Shown here piece after piece: positions 51,501 through 60,362 of a stretch of DNA of 64,000 nucleotides. How positions within the stretch are numbered: the first letter of the stretch is position 1; each line of letters starts with the position of its first letter. Both the position numbers and the translations under genes were made by a program. Under the pieces are notes generated by a model that was not told the origin of the DNA, ran no database searches, and was given only the letters and a program-made list of their open reading frames with translations. This DNA is from Amycolatopsis keratiniphila subsp. keratiniphila. Lineage in GTDB: Bacteria > Actinomycetota > Actinomycetes > Mycobacteriales > Pseudonocardiaceae. Where the stretch lies: contig NZ_LQMT02000052.1 of assembly GCF_001620365.2 (NCBI RefSeq), positions 32,253-96,252 on the forward strand, read 5' to 3'.

Positions 51501-54500
51501 TGATCAAGGCGAGCCTCGCGCTTCACACCGGGGTCAAACCGCCGACGCTGCACCTGGAGATGCCGAATCCGGCCTGGGACCCGGCGACCAGCCCGTTCGC
51601 GTTCCACACCGAGGCTCGGCCGTGGGCCGAGACCGAACGCGTCGCCGGGGTGAGCGCGTTCGGATTCGGCGGCACGAACTTCCACGTCGTCCTCACCGCG
51701 CACGAAGGCGCCGTTCCGCCCGCGAAGACCCTCGACGAGTGGCCTGCCGAGCTCTTCCTGTTCGCGGGTGACAAGGACGCGCAGGATCTCCTGGCCGCCA
51801 CAGAGCAAGGCTGGCGGCTGCGGGATCTGGCGCTCGCCGCGTCGCGCCGGGCGGAAAGCCGGGGCGGCCGGACGAGGTTCGCCATTCTGTCGTCCACTGT
51901 GGACGAATTGGCCGGGTTGCTCCGCCGGGCCATCGCGGGGGAGCGGGACGAGAAGGCGGGCATCTTCGGTGCCGACGACGCGCCGCTGGGCGAGATCGCG
52001 TTCCTCTTCCCGGGGCAGGGCAGCCAGCGCCCGGGGATGTTCGCGGAGCTGTTCGTCGCGTTCCCCGAACTGCGGCGCTATCTCGTGCGCGGCGGGAGCA
52101 CCGTCGACGTCCTGTTCCCGCCCACCGCGTTCGACGAGGCCGGACGCGAGGCACAGCGTGCCCGGCTGACCGATACCCGGGCCGCGCAGCCCGCGCTCGG
52201 GATCGTCGGGCTAGCTGCGCACCACCTGCTGGGCACGGCCGGGGTCCGGCCTTCGATGGCGGCGGGGCACAGCTACGGCGAACTGGTCGCGCTGACCGTC
52301 GCCGGTGCGCTGAGTTCGGCTTCGCTGCTGGAACTCAGCCGGGCGCGGGCGGAGGCGATCCTCGGCGCGACCGGCACCGGCGACCCGGGAACGATGGCGG
52401 CCGTCGCCGCGAACGCCACCGACGTCGAAGCGGTGCTCGCCGCCGAGGGCCTGACCGGGACCGTGGTCACCGCCAACCGGAATTCGCCGGAGCAGACGGT
52501 GATCTCCGGGCCCACGGACGCCGTCGGCGTCGCGGTGGACCGCCTGCGCGTCCGCGGGTTCGGGGCGAAATCCCTTCCGGTCGCGTGCGCGTTCCACAGC
52601 CCGTTGGTCGCCCCGGCGGAGACGGAGTTCGCCCGCGTGCTCGGTACCGTCGCGGTCAGGGAACCGGAGATCCCGGTGTGGGCCAATCGGACCGCCGCGC
52701 CGTACCCGTCCACCCCGGACGGGATCCGCGCCAGACTGGCCACGCAGATCGGCGCGCCGGTGCGGTTCGCCGACCAGATCGAGGCCATGTACGCGGCAGG
52801 CGCCCGGACCTTCGTCGAAGCGGGCCCCGGCTCGGTCCTCACCCGGCTCGTCGGCGCCGTACTCGACGGCCGTCCACATCGGACGGTCGCTCTCGAAGGC
52901 GGCCGCCGCACCGGGATCCCCGGCTTCCTCGCCGTGTTGGCGAGGCTGGCGGTCGCCGGTGCGGACGTCCGCACCGGCCGGCTGTTCACCGGCCGTGCGT
53001 GCAGTGACGCGCTGTCCGCACGGCCGCCGAAGAAGGCGGGCTGGACCGTCGACGGGCACCTCGTCCGCACCGCCGACGGCGAGATCCCCGCCACCGCCCT
53101 GCACCCAGCCCAGCGAATCCCCACGGAGGCGATCGTGACTTCCCGGCCCGGCACCGACGGCGGTGAGGCGCTCATCTCGGAGTTCCTCCGCACCAGCCGC
53201 GAGATGATCGCCGCGCAACGGGACGTCCTGCTCGGTTACCTCGGCACCGATCCCGGTGTGCCGCCGCCCGCGCCCGTCGTCGTTCCTTCGGTACCCGAGC
53301 CCGTGCGCGTCGAGATCGCGCCCGAACGGTCGGTCTTCGACACCGTCGTCGAGGTGATCGGCGAGCGGACCGGCTATCCGGTGGACATGATCGAACCGGA
53401 CCTGGACCTCGAAGCGGATCTGAGCGTCGATTCGATCAAACGGGCCGAGATCGCCGGAGAACTCGCGACCCGGCTGGGGCTGACCGACGGTGATCCCGAG
53501 GTCCTCGCCAAGGCCCGGACGGCGGCGGAACTCGCCGATCTGCTCGGCGGGGTTCCTTCCGGTGACCAGCGCGCCGAAGAGAGCGGCGCCGTCGTCGTGG
53601 CGCCGAAGCGTTATCTCATGCGGGAATTCGATCTCGCCGACGCCGCTCCCGCCGACGAGGAACTCGCCGGGCTCCGCTTCGCCGTCGTCGGTGAAGGCCA
53701 GGTGGCCGAGATGCTCACCGCCCGGCTCGCCGGATACGGCGCCGAAACCGAACTGGTCCAGGGCGTACCGGAGCGCGGCGCGGACGGCGTGTTCCACCTG
53801 TCACCGTCGTTCCCCGACGATTTCGCGCTGTACCAGGCGGTCTTGGCGCGCGGTCCGCGGTGGCTCATCGCGAACGGCCCCGCCGACGGTGCCCGCGGCT
53901 TCTTCCGGACCGTCGCCAGGGAGTACCCGGACACGGTCGCCCGCGTGGTCGAGCAGCATCCGGAATCCACTGTGGACGAACAGGTCGAGACCCTGCTCGC
54001 CGAGCTGTCCGCCGGAGACTGGGAGCCGGTCGTCGTCCGCCGCGGTGGCGCTCGGCGTGGTCTGCGGATGACCGAGGAAGGCCTCGGTCTGCTCGGCAGC
54101 ACGGGCGCCGGCCCGGCCGGTGACGGGACGGCCGAGGCGGAAGCCCTCGGCCTGGACCGGGACTCGGTCGTCCTCCTGGTCGGCGGGGCGAAGGGCATCA
54201 CCGCCCGGCTGGCCACCGCGCTGGCCTCGGCGTCGCGATGCCGTATCGAACTGTTCGGCCGCACCGCCGTGCCCATCGACGGTGAGGAACCGGAGATCGC
54301 GACGGCGACGACGACGGAAGAGCTGCGTGCCGCCCTGATCGGGAGCGGGCTGTCCAAACCGGCGGAGATCGAGCGGACCATCCGGCTCATCGAGTCCGAA
54401 CGCGAGGTCCGCGGAACGCTGCGGCGGATCGGCGACCTCGGCAGCCCGGTGCGGTACCACTCGGTGGACATGCTCGACGCGGAGGCCGTGCACCGCGCGG

Positions 54501-55000
54501 TCAAGGAGATCCACGCCGAACACGGCAGGCTCGACGGTATCGTGTACGCGGCGGGCGTCATCGAGGACAAGCTGATCGCCGAGAAGGATCCGGCGTCCTT
54601 CGACCGGGTCTTCGCCACCAAGGTCGAAGGGGCGAGCACCCTGCTCGCGGCGGCGGGCGAACTGCCGGAGGCGCCGAAGTTCGCCGTCCTGTTCGGCAGT
54701 GTCGCCGCGACGCTGGGGAACCGCGGTCAAGCCGACTACGCGGCCGCGAACGACGCGCTGGAGGCGCTCGGCCACCGTTGGTCCACTGTGTACGGACGCC
54801 GTGGACTCACCGTCCATTGGGGACCCTGGGCGCCCACCGGGGTGAACAACGGGATGGTCACTCCGGAACTGATGCGGGACTACGCCCGGCGCGGGATCGA
54901 GCTGATCGACCCCGAGGAAGGCACCTTGAGCCTGCTGCGCGAACTGGCGTGGGGCGACGCGGCCCTCACGGCCGTCACCTACACCGCGTCGGGGTGGTGA
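48542..55000 (+). CDS. PUFA-synthase-like iterative type I PKS: NPD-NPD-KS-AT-ACP-KR
   Basis: A 2152-aa megasynthase. Residues 1-250 and 265-560 are two 2-nitropropane-dioxygenase/FabK-like barrels (EAGGRVG at 132-138; ECGGHVG at 396-402), the type of enoyl reductase PfaD. KS: about 615-1055, VDAACASS (Cys802), EAHGTGT, SQIGHTKCAAG. AT: about 1150-1445, FPGQGSQ, GHSYGE (Ser1244), CAFHSP suggesting malonyl-CoA. One ACP: DLSVDSIKRAEI (Ser1631). KR: about 1870-2140, GGAKGITA and GQADYAAAN (Tyr2066). This merges PfaD and PfaA functions of secondary-lipid synthases. GTG 48542 follows GGAGG. The next gene starts 3 bp later. Streptomyces coelicolor has a related cluster annotated as eicosapentaenoate synthase-like; products of actinobacterial versions are unclear to me. 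Confidence 0.9.
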   Translation: MGKSIRGADASTLTGTADLLIAMHPHRVPSARFTAAATRAGALGVLDLTSGNRAAREELDLAECWLATGFGVRVAGPAELPPAVHTVLLAAGAPQSTVDFGSRRVLVEVTSRDEAVRAVAAGADGLVARGHEAGGRVGELGTFVFLQQLLADPAIGVPVWAYGGIGTHTAAAAVAGGAAGVVLDTAFALLPEAELPSDVTMALEGLDGSETIVDGGVRRLRRRPVEAGQDAFLAERFRDRWGTLPAAIQGVRASIAEGLTASGGPLPLAQGPMTRVSDQPEFARAVAAGGALPFLALALSGPGQTREMLEATKTALGDAPWGVGVLGFAAEDVRAGQLEVIREIRPSHAIIAGGRPAQAKVLEDAGISTFLHVPSPGLLRQFLEAGARKFVFEGAECGGHVGPRASFPLWEAQIDVLRDYAAEVEVYFAGGVHDERSAAMVTAAAAPLTRLGATVGLLMGTAYLFTEEAVRAGAVLPLFQRQIVEATRTDLLETAPGHATRCVRSAFTTEYAELKRALKDVPDREAWERLEKLNVGRLRLASKGIERVGDALSPVDEGRQLAEGMFMAGAVAVLRSEVTTIARVHEAVGPGAQEFLAARAAELLSVPDDEPVPEPLDIAIVGMAGVFPQAGDLAAFWANILSGADSVTEVPARRWDPALYYAPDGDGEKTPSRWGGFLPEIPFDPLDHGIPPASLASIEPVQLLALEVSRRALADAGYAERAFDRSRTSVVFGAEAGSDLSNAMTLRTVLPSYLGELPAGLDRQLPRLTEDSFPGVLANVIAGRVANRLDLGGANYTVDAACASSLTAVDVACKELVTGTSDLVLCGGADLHNGINDYLLFSSVHALSPSGRSATFDSDADGIALGEGVACVVLKRLADAERDGDRVYAVIKGVGSASDGRALGLTAPRPEGQHNALTRAYRNAGISPARVGLVEAHGTGTVVGDRTELATLTKVFAEAGGEPGRCALGSVKSQIGHTKCAAGLAGLIKASLALHTGVKPPTLHLEMPNPAWDPATSPFAFHTEARPWAETERVAGVSAFGFGGTNFHVVLTAHEGAVPPAKTLDEWPAELFLFAGDKDAQDLLAATEQGWRLRDLALAASRRAESRGGRTRFAILSSTVDELAGLLRRAIAGERDEKAGIFGADDAPLGEIAFLFPGQGSQRPGMFAELFVAFPELRRYLVRGGSTVDVLFPPTAFDEAGREAQRARLTDTRAAQPALGIVGLAAHHLLGTAGVRPSMAAGHSYGELVALTVAGALSSASLLELSRARAEAILGATGTGDPGTMAAVAANATDVEAVLAAEGLTGTVVTANRNSPEQTVISGPTDAVGVAVDRLRVRGFGAKSLPVACAFHSPLVAPAETEFARVLGTVAVREPEIPVWANRTAAPYPSTPDGIRARLATQIGAPVRFADQIEAMYAAGARTFVEAGPGSVLTRLVGAVLDGRPHRTVALEGGRRTGIPGFLAVLARLAVAGADVRTGRLFTGRACSDALSARPPKKAGWTVDGHLVRTADGEIPATALHPAQRIPTEAIVTSRPGTDGGEALISEFLRTSREMIAAQRDVLLGYLGTDPGVPPPAPVVVPSVPEPVRVEIAPERSVFDTVVEVIGERTGYPVDMIEPDLDLEADLSVDSIKRAEIAGELATRLGLTDGDPEVLAKARTAAELADLLGGVPSGDQRAEESGAVVVAPKRYLMREFDLADAAPADEELAGLRFAVVGEGQVAEMLTARLAGYGAETELVQGVPERGADGVFHLSPSFPDDFALYQAVLARGPRWLIANGPADGARGFFRTVAREYPDTVARVVEQHPESTVDEQVETLLAELSAGDWEPVVVRRGGARRGLRMTEEGLGLLGSTGAGPAGDGTAEAEALGLDRDSVVLLVGGAKGITARLATALASASRCRIELFGRTAVPIDGEEPEIATATTTEELRAALIGSGLSKPAEIERTIRLIESEREVRGTLRRIGDLGSPVRYHSVDMLDAEAVHRAVKEIHAEHGRLDGIVYAAGVIEDKLIAEKDPASFDRVFATKVEGASTLLAAAGELPEAPKFAVLFGSVAATLGNRGQADYAAANDALEALGHRWSTVYGRRGLTVHWGPWAPTGVNNGMVTPELMRDYARRGIELIDPEEGTLSLLRELAWGDAALTAVTYTASGW

Positions 55001-55003
55001 CCG

Positions 55004-58000
55004 GTGGCCGAAACCTCCCCGATCGCGATCGTCGGGATGTCGGTGCTGTTCCCGGGCGCCCCCGACCTCGACACCTACTGGCGCAACATCGTCGACGGCG
55101 TCGACGCGATCACCGAAGTCCCGGCCGACCGCTGGGATCCGGGTTTCTACCAGCCCGACGCCGAACCGCGGGCGGACCGGATCTACTGCCATCGCGGTGG
55201 TTTCGTCGGTGAACTGGCCGAAGTGGACGTCACCGGGTTCGGCGTGATGCCGTCGTCGGTCCCCGGTACCGAACCCGATCAGCTGATCGCGCTGCGGGTG
55301 GCCGCGCAGGCCATCGCCGACGCGGGCGGGGAGCACCGGCTGCCCGCCGACCGGCAGCGGACCGGCGTCATCCTCGGCCGCGGCGGCTATCTGACGCCCG
55401 GGCTGGTGCGGCTCGACCAGCGGGTCCGCACGGCCACCCAGGTCGTGCGCACCCTCGGCGAACTGATGCCCGAACTCGGTGGCGAGCGGCTGGAGGAACT
55501 CCGCCGGGCGTTCACCGACCGGCTCGGCCCCGAAGCCCCCGACGCAGCGATCGGGCTCGTGCCCAACCTCGCCGCCTCGCGGCTGGCGAACCGGCTCGAC
55601 CTGCGCGGACCCGCGTACACGGTGGACGCCGCCTGCGCCTCCTCGCTCGTCGCCGTCGACCACGCCGTACGCGAACTGGTGAGCGGGCGATGCGACGTCG
55701 TGCTGGCCGGTGGCGTGCACCATTGCCACGACGTCACGTTCTGGAGCGTGTTCTCCCAGCTCGGCGCGTTGTCGCGGAGCCAGCGGATCCGGCCGTTCCA
55801 CCGGGACGCGGACGGGGTGCTGATCGGCGAGGGCACCGGCATCGTCGTGCTCAAACGGCTCGCGGACGCCGAACGGGACGGCGACCGGGTCTACGCCGTG
55901 GTCACCGGGACCGGCGTGGCCAGCGACGGCCGGGCCGCCGGACTGTCCACTCCGGACACCGACGGCCAGGTCCGCGCGGTGCGGCAGGCCTGGTGCGCGG
56001 CGGGGATCGATCCCGCCACGATCGGCCTGCTCGAAGCCCACGGCACCGCCACCCCGGCGGGCGACGCGGCCGAACTGGCGACGATCGCGGAGGTCTTCGG
56101 GCGGGAGAGCGAGCCGACGGCGGTGCTCGGTTCGGTCAAGTCGATGATCGGGCACACCATGCCCGCGGCGGGGGTCGCCGGACTCGTCAAGGCCGCTTTG
56201 GCGGTGTACCACGGGGTTCTTCCGCCGACCCTGCACTGTGAGCACCCGCATCCGGCGCTGGCGGCGACCCGGTTCGAGACGCTCGGCACCGCGAAGGCCT
56301 GGGAGACCGACGACCGGCGGCCGGTGCGGCGGGCGGGGGTCAACGCGTTCGGCTTCGGCGGGATCAACGCCCACGTGGTCCTTGAGCAGGCCGCGACCCG
56401 GCCCGCCGTCGAGGTCTCCGAGCCGGAACGGGTCCTGCGGCTCTCGGCGCCGACCGTCGCCGAAATGGGCTGCTTGCTCGACCACGACGACGTCCTGAGC
56501 GAGTGTGACACCGGTCGCGGCCGGGTCCGGCTCGGGCTCGTCGACCCGACACCCAAACGGCTGAACCTGGCCAGGAAAGTGGTCGCGAAGGGCAGACCCT
56601 GGCGCGGCCGCAACGACCTCTGGTTCGTTCCGGAACCGCTGCTCGGCGTGGGCGGGGGCAAGCTCGCGTTCGTCTTCCCCGGGCTGGAGAACGAATTCGA
56701 GGCGCACGCCGGCGACATCGCCCGGCATTTCGGTATCCGCTGGGAAGCGCCGGACGTCACGATCGGCGACGTCGGCAGGCACGGCAAGGGTGTGTTCCAG
56801 CTGGGCAGGCTGCTCGACACGGCGTTGCGCGGGCTGCGTGTCACCCCGGACGCGCTCGCCGGGCACAGCCTGGGGGAGTGGACCGCGATGGCCGTCGCCG
56901 GGATCCATGCCGACACCGAGGTGGACGCGTTCCTGGCGGGCTTCGACCCCGACGCGCTCAAGGTGCCGGGTCTGGCCTTCGCGGTGATCGGCGCAGCGTC
57001 GTCCGTGGTCATCAGAGTCCTCAAAGGACAGTCCGAAGTGGTCCTGTCCCACGACAACGCGCCCAACCAGGCGATGATCTGCGGGCCGGAGGAGGCCGTC
57101 GACGGCTTCGTCCGGCGGTTCCGCGCGGACGGCGTGATCGCCCAGGTGCTGCCGTTCCGGTCCGGCTTCCACACCCCGATGCTCGCCCCGTATCTCGGCC
57201 CGATCCGCGAGGCCGCCGAGCGCTACACGCTGTATCCGGCGAAACTCCCGGTCTGGTCCGCCACGACCGGAAGGCCGTATCCGGAGGCCGCCGCGGAAGT
57301 ACGCGACCTGTTCGTCCGGCATCTGCTGGAGCCGGTGCGGTTCCGCGGTCTCGTGGAGAACCTGTACGCGGCCGGCTTCCGCGCGTTCGTGCAGACGGGC
57401 GCCGGACAGCTCGGGTCGCTGATCGGGAACACCCTGCACGACCGCGAACATCTCGTCGTCGCCGCGCATTCCGCGCACCGGCCCGGTCTCCGGCAACTGC
57501 TGCGGACCGCGACGGCCTTGTGGGCCGACGGCGCCGATCCGGCGTTCGAACTGCTGCCGGGCCGGCGCGGCGCGAAACGCGGCCGGACGATCCGGCTCGA
57601 CCTCGGCGGCGCGCTCGTGTCGCTCGACGAACGTGTCCGGCACGGGTTCCGCCCGTCGGGGGCCGGTGCGTCCACTTTGGACAGGATCGGGAAACGGAAC
57701 CCGCTGGCAGCCGAATTCTCCGGGTTGCTGGCCGACACCGCCGGCCTGGCGGCCGAACTGTTCGCCGCCAGGCCGGCGCCCCGGATCCGGCCGTCGCGCA
57801 CCGAACTCCGCGTCTCCGTCGAGACGATGCCGTATCTGCTCGACCACTGCTTCTTCAAACAGCCACCCGGCGCGGAACCCGCCGACTCGTGGCCGGTCGT
57901 ACCCGCGACGACGGTGATCGGGCATTTGATGGACTTCGCCGAACAGGCCGCGCCGGGCCGTCGCGCGGTCGCACTGGAGGACGTCCGGCTGAACCAGTGG

Positions 58001-59272
58001 ATCGCCGCGACCCCCGCGCTGGACGTGCCGGTGACCGTGGTGCCGCAAGGCCCCTCGCGAGCCGGTGTCTCCCTCGGCGACTACTCCAGGGCCGTCGTCG
58101 ATCTGGACGCCGCGTTCCCCGCCGATCCGCCCGGGCCGTGGACGTTCCCGGCCGCCCGGGAACGGAGGCCGGACCTGCGCGCCGAGCAGCTCTACACCGA
58201 ACGCTGGATGTTCCACGGGCCGAGGTTCCAGGGTGTCGAAGAACTGGTCGCGGTGGGGGATCGCCACGTACGGGGAGTGCTGCGAACCCCGGACGCGCCG
58301 GGGGCGCTGCTGGACAACGCCGGTCAGCTGCTCGGCTACTGGATCATGTCGCGGCTTCCCGCACGGACCACGGTGTTCCCGGTGGGGATGCGGCGGATCC
58401 GGTTCTACGGCGAGCATCCCTTACCCGGGGATCGGCTCGACTGCGTCGTCCGCATCGTGTCGGTGACCGACGCGGAACTCGAAGCGGACGTCCAGCTGAG
58501 CCGGGGCGGCCGGGTGTGGGCCGAGATCGAGGGCTGGCGCGATCGCCGGTTCGACAGCAACCCGGTGATCCGGGCGATGGACCGGCGTCCCGAACGCGCC
58601 ACGCTGTCCGAGGAACGCCCCGGCGGCTGGGCGCTGGTCCGCGAGCAGTGGCCGGATCTGGCCACCCGCGAGCTGATCATGCGGAACGTGCTGGCGGGGC
58701 AGGAAAGACAGGCGTACGCAGGCCAGTCGCCGCGCCGGAGACGGACCTGGTTACTCGGCCGGATCGCGGCGAAGGACGCCGTCCGGTGTCTCTTGTGGAC
58801 GGACGGCGCGGGCGACATCTTCCCCGCCGAGCTGCGCATCGGGAACGACTCGTCGGGGGCGCCGACCGTCTCGGGCGCCTATGGGAGAAGCCTGCCGGAG
58901 CTCACCGTCTCGATCGCCCACCGGGACGCGCTCGGCGTCGCCATCGCCCGGCGAGGGCCCTGCGGTATCGACATCGAAGCCGTCGAAGACCGGCCGGAGA
59001 GCACGGTCGCCGCGGCTCTCGGTCCGGCGGAACGGGCCCTGCTCGGCGAGCCGGAAGCGTTGTGGTTCACCAGGTTCTGGGCGGCCAAGGAGGCCGTTGC
59101 GAAACGGCTCCGCACCGGTCTGCGCGGTGATCCGCGCGCTTTCGCCGTCGTCGGCGCGGACGACGGTCGGCTCGTCGTGGCGGCGGGTGGTGCCCGGTAT
59201 CCGGTGTGGCACACCACGATCACCACACCGGCGAAGGACTACGTCGTGGCTTGGACGGAGAACGAAGAATGA
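55004..59272 (+). CDS. PUFA-synthase-like protein: KS-AT-DH-PPTase
   Basis: A 1422-aa partner synthase. KS: residues 1-445 with TVDAACASS (Cys211), EAHGTAT and SMIGHTMPAAG, so it looks active rather than a chain-length factor. Acyltransferase-like: about 545-860 with FVFPGLENEF (altered from FPGQGxQ), GHSLGE (Ser622) and GFHTPM, recalling PfaB. DH-like hotdog region: about 930-1180 with YLLDHCFF and LLDNAGQLLGYW. C-terminal Sfp-type phosphopantetheinyl transferase: about 1235-1415, GIDIE (1321-1325) and FWAAKEAVAK. So the protein may activate the cluster's ACPs itself. GTG 55004 is 3 bp after the upstream stop; the stop overlaps the ACP gene (ATGA). Confidence 0.9.
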   Translation: MAETSPIAIVGMSVLFPGAPDLDTYWRNIVDGVDAITEVPADRWDPGFYQPDAEPRADRIYCHRGGFVGELAEVDVTGFGVMPSSVPGTEPDQLIALRVAAQAIADAGGEHRLPADRQRTGVILGRGGYLTPGLVRLDQRVRTATQVVRTLGELMPELGGERLEELRRAFTDRLGPEAPDAAIGLVPNLAASRLANRLDLRGPAYTVDAACASSLVAVDHAVRELVSGRCDVVLAGGVHHCHDVTFWSVFSQLGALSRSQRIRPFHRDADGVLIGEGTGIVVLKRLADAERDGDRVYAVVTGTGVASDGRAAGLSTPDTDGQVRAVRQAWCAAGIDPATIGLLEAHGTATPAGDAAELATIAEVFGRESEPTAVLGSVKSMIGHTMPAAGVAGLVKAALAVYHGVLPPTLHCEHPHPALAATRFETLGTAKAWETDDRRPVRRAGVNAFGFGGINAHVVLEQAATRPAVEVSEPERVLRLSAPTVAEMGCLLDHDDVLSECDTGRGRVRLGLVDPTPKRLNLARKVVAKGRPWRGRNDLWFVPEPLLGVGGGKLAFVFPGLENEFEAHAGDIARHFGIRWEAPDVTIGDVGRHGKGVFQLGRLLDTALRGLRVTPDALAGHSLGEWTAMAVAGIHADTEVDAFLAGFDPDALKVPGLAFAVIGAASSVVIRVLKGQSEVVLSHDNAPNQAMICGPEEAVDGFVRRFRADGVIAQVLPFRSGFHTPMLAPYLGPIREAAERYTLYPAKLPVWSATTGRPYPEAAAEVRDLFVRHLLEPVRFRGLVENLYAAGFRAFVQTGAGQLGSLIGNTLHDREHLVVAAHSAHRPGLRQLLRTATALWADGADPAFELLPGRRGAKRGRTIRLDLGGALVSLDERVRHGFRPSGAGASTLDRIGKRNPLAAEFSGLLADTAGLAAELFAARPAPRIRPSRTELRVSVETMPYLLDHCFFKQPPGAEPADSWPVVPATTVIGHLMDFAEQAAPGRRAVALEDVRLNQWIAATPALDVPVTVVPQGPSRAGVSLGDYSRAVVDLDAAFPADPPGPWTFPAARERRPDLRAEQLYTERWMFHGPRFQGVEELVAVGDRHVRGVLRTPDAPGALLDNAGQLLGYWIMSRLPARTTVFPVGMRRIRFYGEHPLPGDRLDCVVRIVSVTDAELEADVQLSRGGRVWAEIEGWRDRRFDSNPVIRAMDRRPERATLSEERPGGWALVREQWPDLATRELIMRNVLAGQERQAYAGQSPRRRRTWLLGRIAAKDAVRCLLWTDGAGDIFPAELRIGNDSSGAPTVSGAYGRSLPELTVSIAHRDALGVAIARRGPCGIDIEAVEDRPESTVAAALGPAERALLGEPEALWFTRFWAAKEAVAKRLRTGLRGDPRAFAVVGADDGRLVVAAGGARYPVWHTTITTPAKDYVVAWTENEE

Positions 59273-59568
59273 CCACCGAAACCGTGGCGGCCGGGACCGT
59301 GCTGGCCGACCTCACCGTGATGCTGCGCGAACTGCTCGAGGAGTACGGGCTGGACGACGCCGAGATCGGCCGGGACACGAAGTTCCACGACGACCTCGAA
59401 CTGGAGAGCATCGACCTCGTGACGCTGTCCGGGCGGCTGCGCGACCACTACGGCGACAAGGTCAACTTCGCCGAGTTCATCGCGGACCGCGAACTGGACG
59501 AGATCATCGCGCTGACCGTCGGCGAACTGGTCGACCACGTGGTCGCGTCCCTGGCGGGGAAGGCCTGA
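59269..59568 (+). CDS. Discrete acyl carrier protein
   Basis: A 99-aa ACP. The phosphopantetheine site is DLELESIDLVTLS (Ser47), in a helix-rich fold with an acidic N-terminus (LLEEYGLDDAEI). It overlaps the stop of the KS-AT-DH-PPTase gene (ATGA), indicating tight coupling. It may receive or hand over the acyl chain in addition to the single in-cis ACP of the first synthase. Length and motif are usual for a type II ACP. Confidence 0.92.
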   Translation: MTTETVAAGTVLADLTVMLRELLEEYGLDDAEIGRDTKFHDDLELESIDLVTLSGRLRDHYGDKVNFAEFIADRELDEIIALTVGELVDHVVASLAGKA

Positions 59569-59570
59569 AC

Positions 59571-60362
59571 ATGGCGAAGGTCAAGGTCGGCGATCTCGAC
59601 GTCCACGTCCAGCGGCTCGGTCCGCCGGACGGCGAGGCGCCGGTCGTGGTGTTCGTCCACGGCCTCCTCACAGACAGCCTGGCGAGCTACTACTTCACGC
59701 TCGGGCCCGCCTTCGCGGCGCAAGGCATCGACGTCGTCATGTACGACCTTCGCGGGCACGGTCGCACGACGCGGCCCGCCACCGGCTACCGGCTGGAGGA
59801 GTTCGTCGCCGATCTCGACGGCCTGCTCACCACGCTCGGGATCGACCGGCCGGTGCACGTGGCCGGGAACTCGTTCGGCGGCTCGATCGCCTTCGGGCTC
59901 GCGGCTTCGCGTCCCGAACGCGTCGCCAGCGTCGTCGCCATCGAAGCGGAGCCACCGGTGCGGGCGTGGATCGGGCACATGGCCGAGGGGCTCGCCGACG
60001 CGAAGAACCGGCTCGCGCACGACGAGGTGATCGGCTGGATCGCCGAGAACCACGGGGCGCACACCGCGAGGCTGTCGAAATCCGCGTACAGGATCCTCGC
60101 GGCCACCACGCTGGCGGAGGACATCCCGCTGAGCCGGACCATCGACGACGACCTCACTGCGGTCCGGTGCCCGGTGTTCGCGCTGTTCGGCGACCAGTCG
60201 GGACTCGCGGCGCAGGTGCCGGAGCTGGAGGCGAACCTCGCCCGCTGCCGCACCGTCGTGCTGCCGGACCAGGGACATTCGGTGCTCGTCGAGCGCACCG
60301 CGGAGACGTCGGAACTGATCCTGGGCTGGGTCCGCGAACACTCGTGCGAAACGGCGGCCTGA
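59571..60362 (+). CDS. Alpha/beta hydrolase of the lipid-synthase operon
   Basis: A 263-aa hydrolase. Oxyanion region VFVHGLLTDSLAS, YDLRGHGRTTRP, nucleophile elbow AGNSFGGS, acid in FALFGDQSG and catalytic His in PDQGHSVLVE. Neither synthase protein carries a thioesterase domain, so this enzyme is a candidate for releasing the chain from the ACP, by hydrolysis or transfer. ATG 59571 is 2 bp after the ACP stop, with GGGGAAGG upstream. The next gene starts directly at its stop. Confidence 0.88.
   Translation: MAKVKVGDLDVHVQRLGPPDGEAPVVVFVHGLLTDSLASYYFTLGPAFAAQGIDVVMYDLRGHGRTTRPATGYRLEEFVADLDGLLTTLGIDRPVHVAGNSFGGSIAFGLAASRPERVASVVAIEAEPPVRAWIGHMAEGLADAKNRLAHDEVIGWIAENHGAHTARLSKSAYRILAATTLAEDIPLSRTIDDDLTAVRCPVFALFGDQSGLAAQVPELEANLARCRTVVLPDQGHSVLVERTAETSELILGWVREHSCETAA

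Noticed and set aside
53801..58417. Very long open frame on the minus strand across the synthase genes (over 1500 codons).
   Set aside because: It is the antisense shadow of high-GC coding sequence: Arg/Gly/Pro/His-rich, no recognisable domain, and the plus strand encodes clear KS, AT, DH and PPTase motifs.
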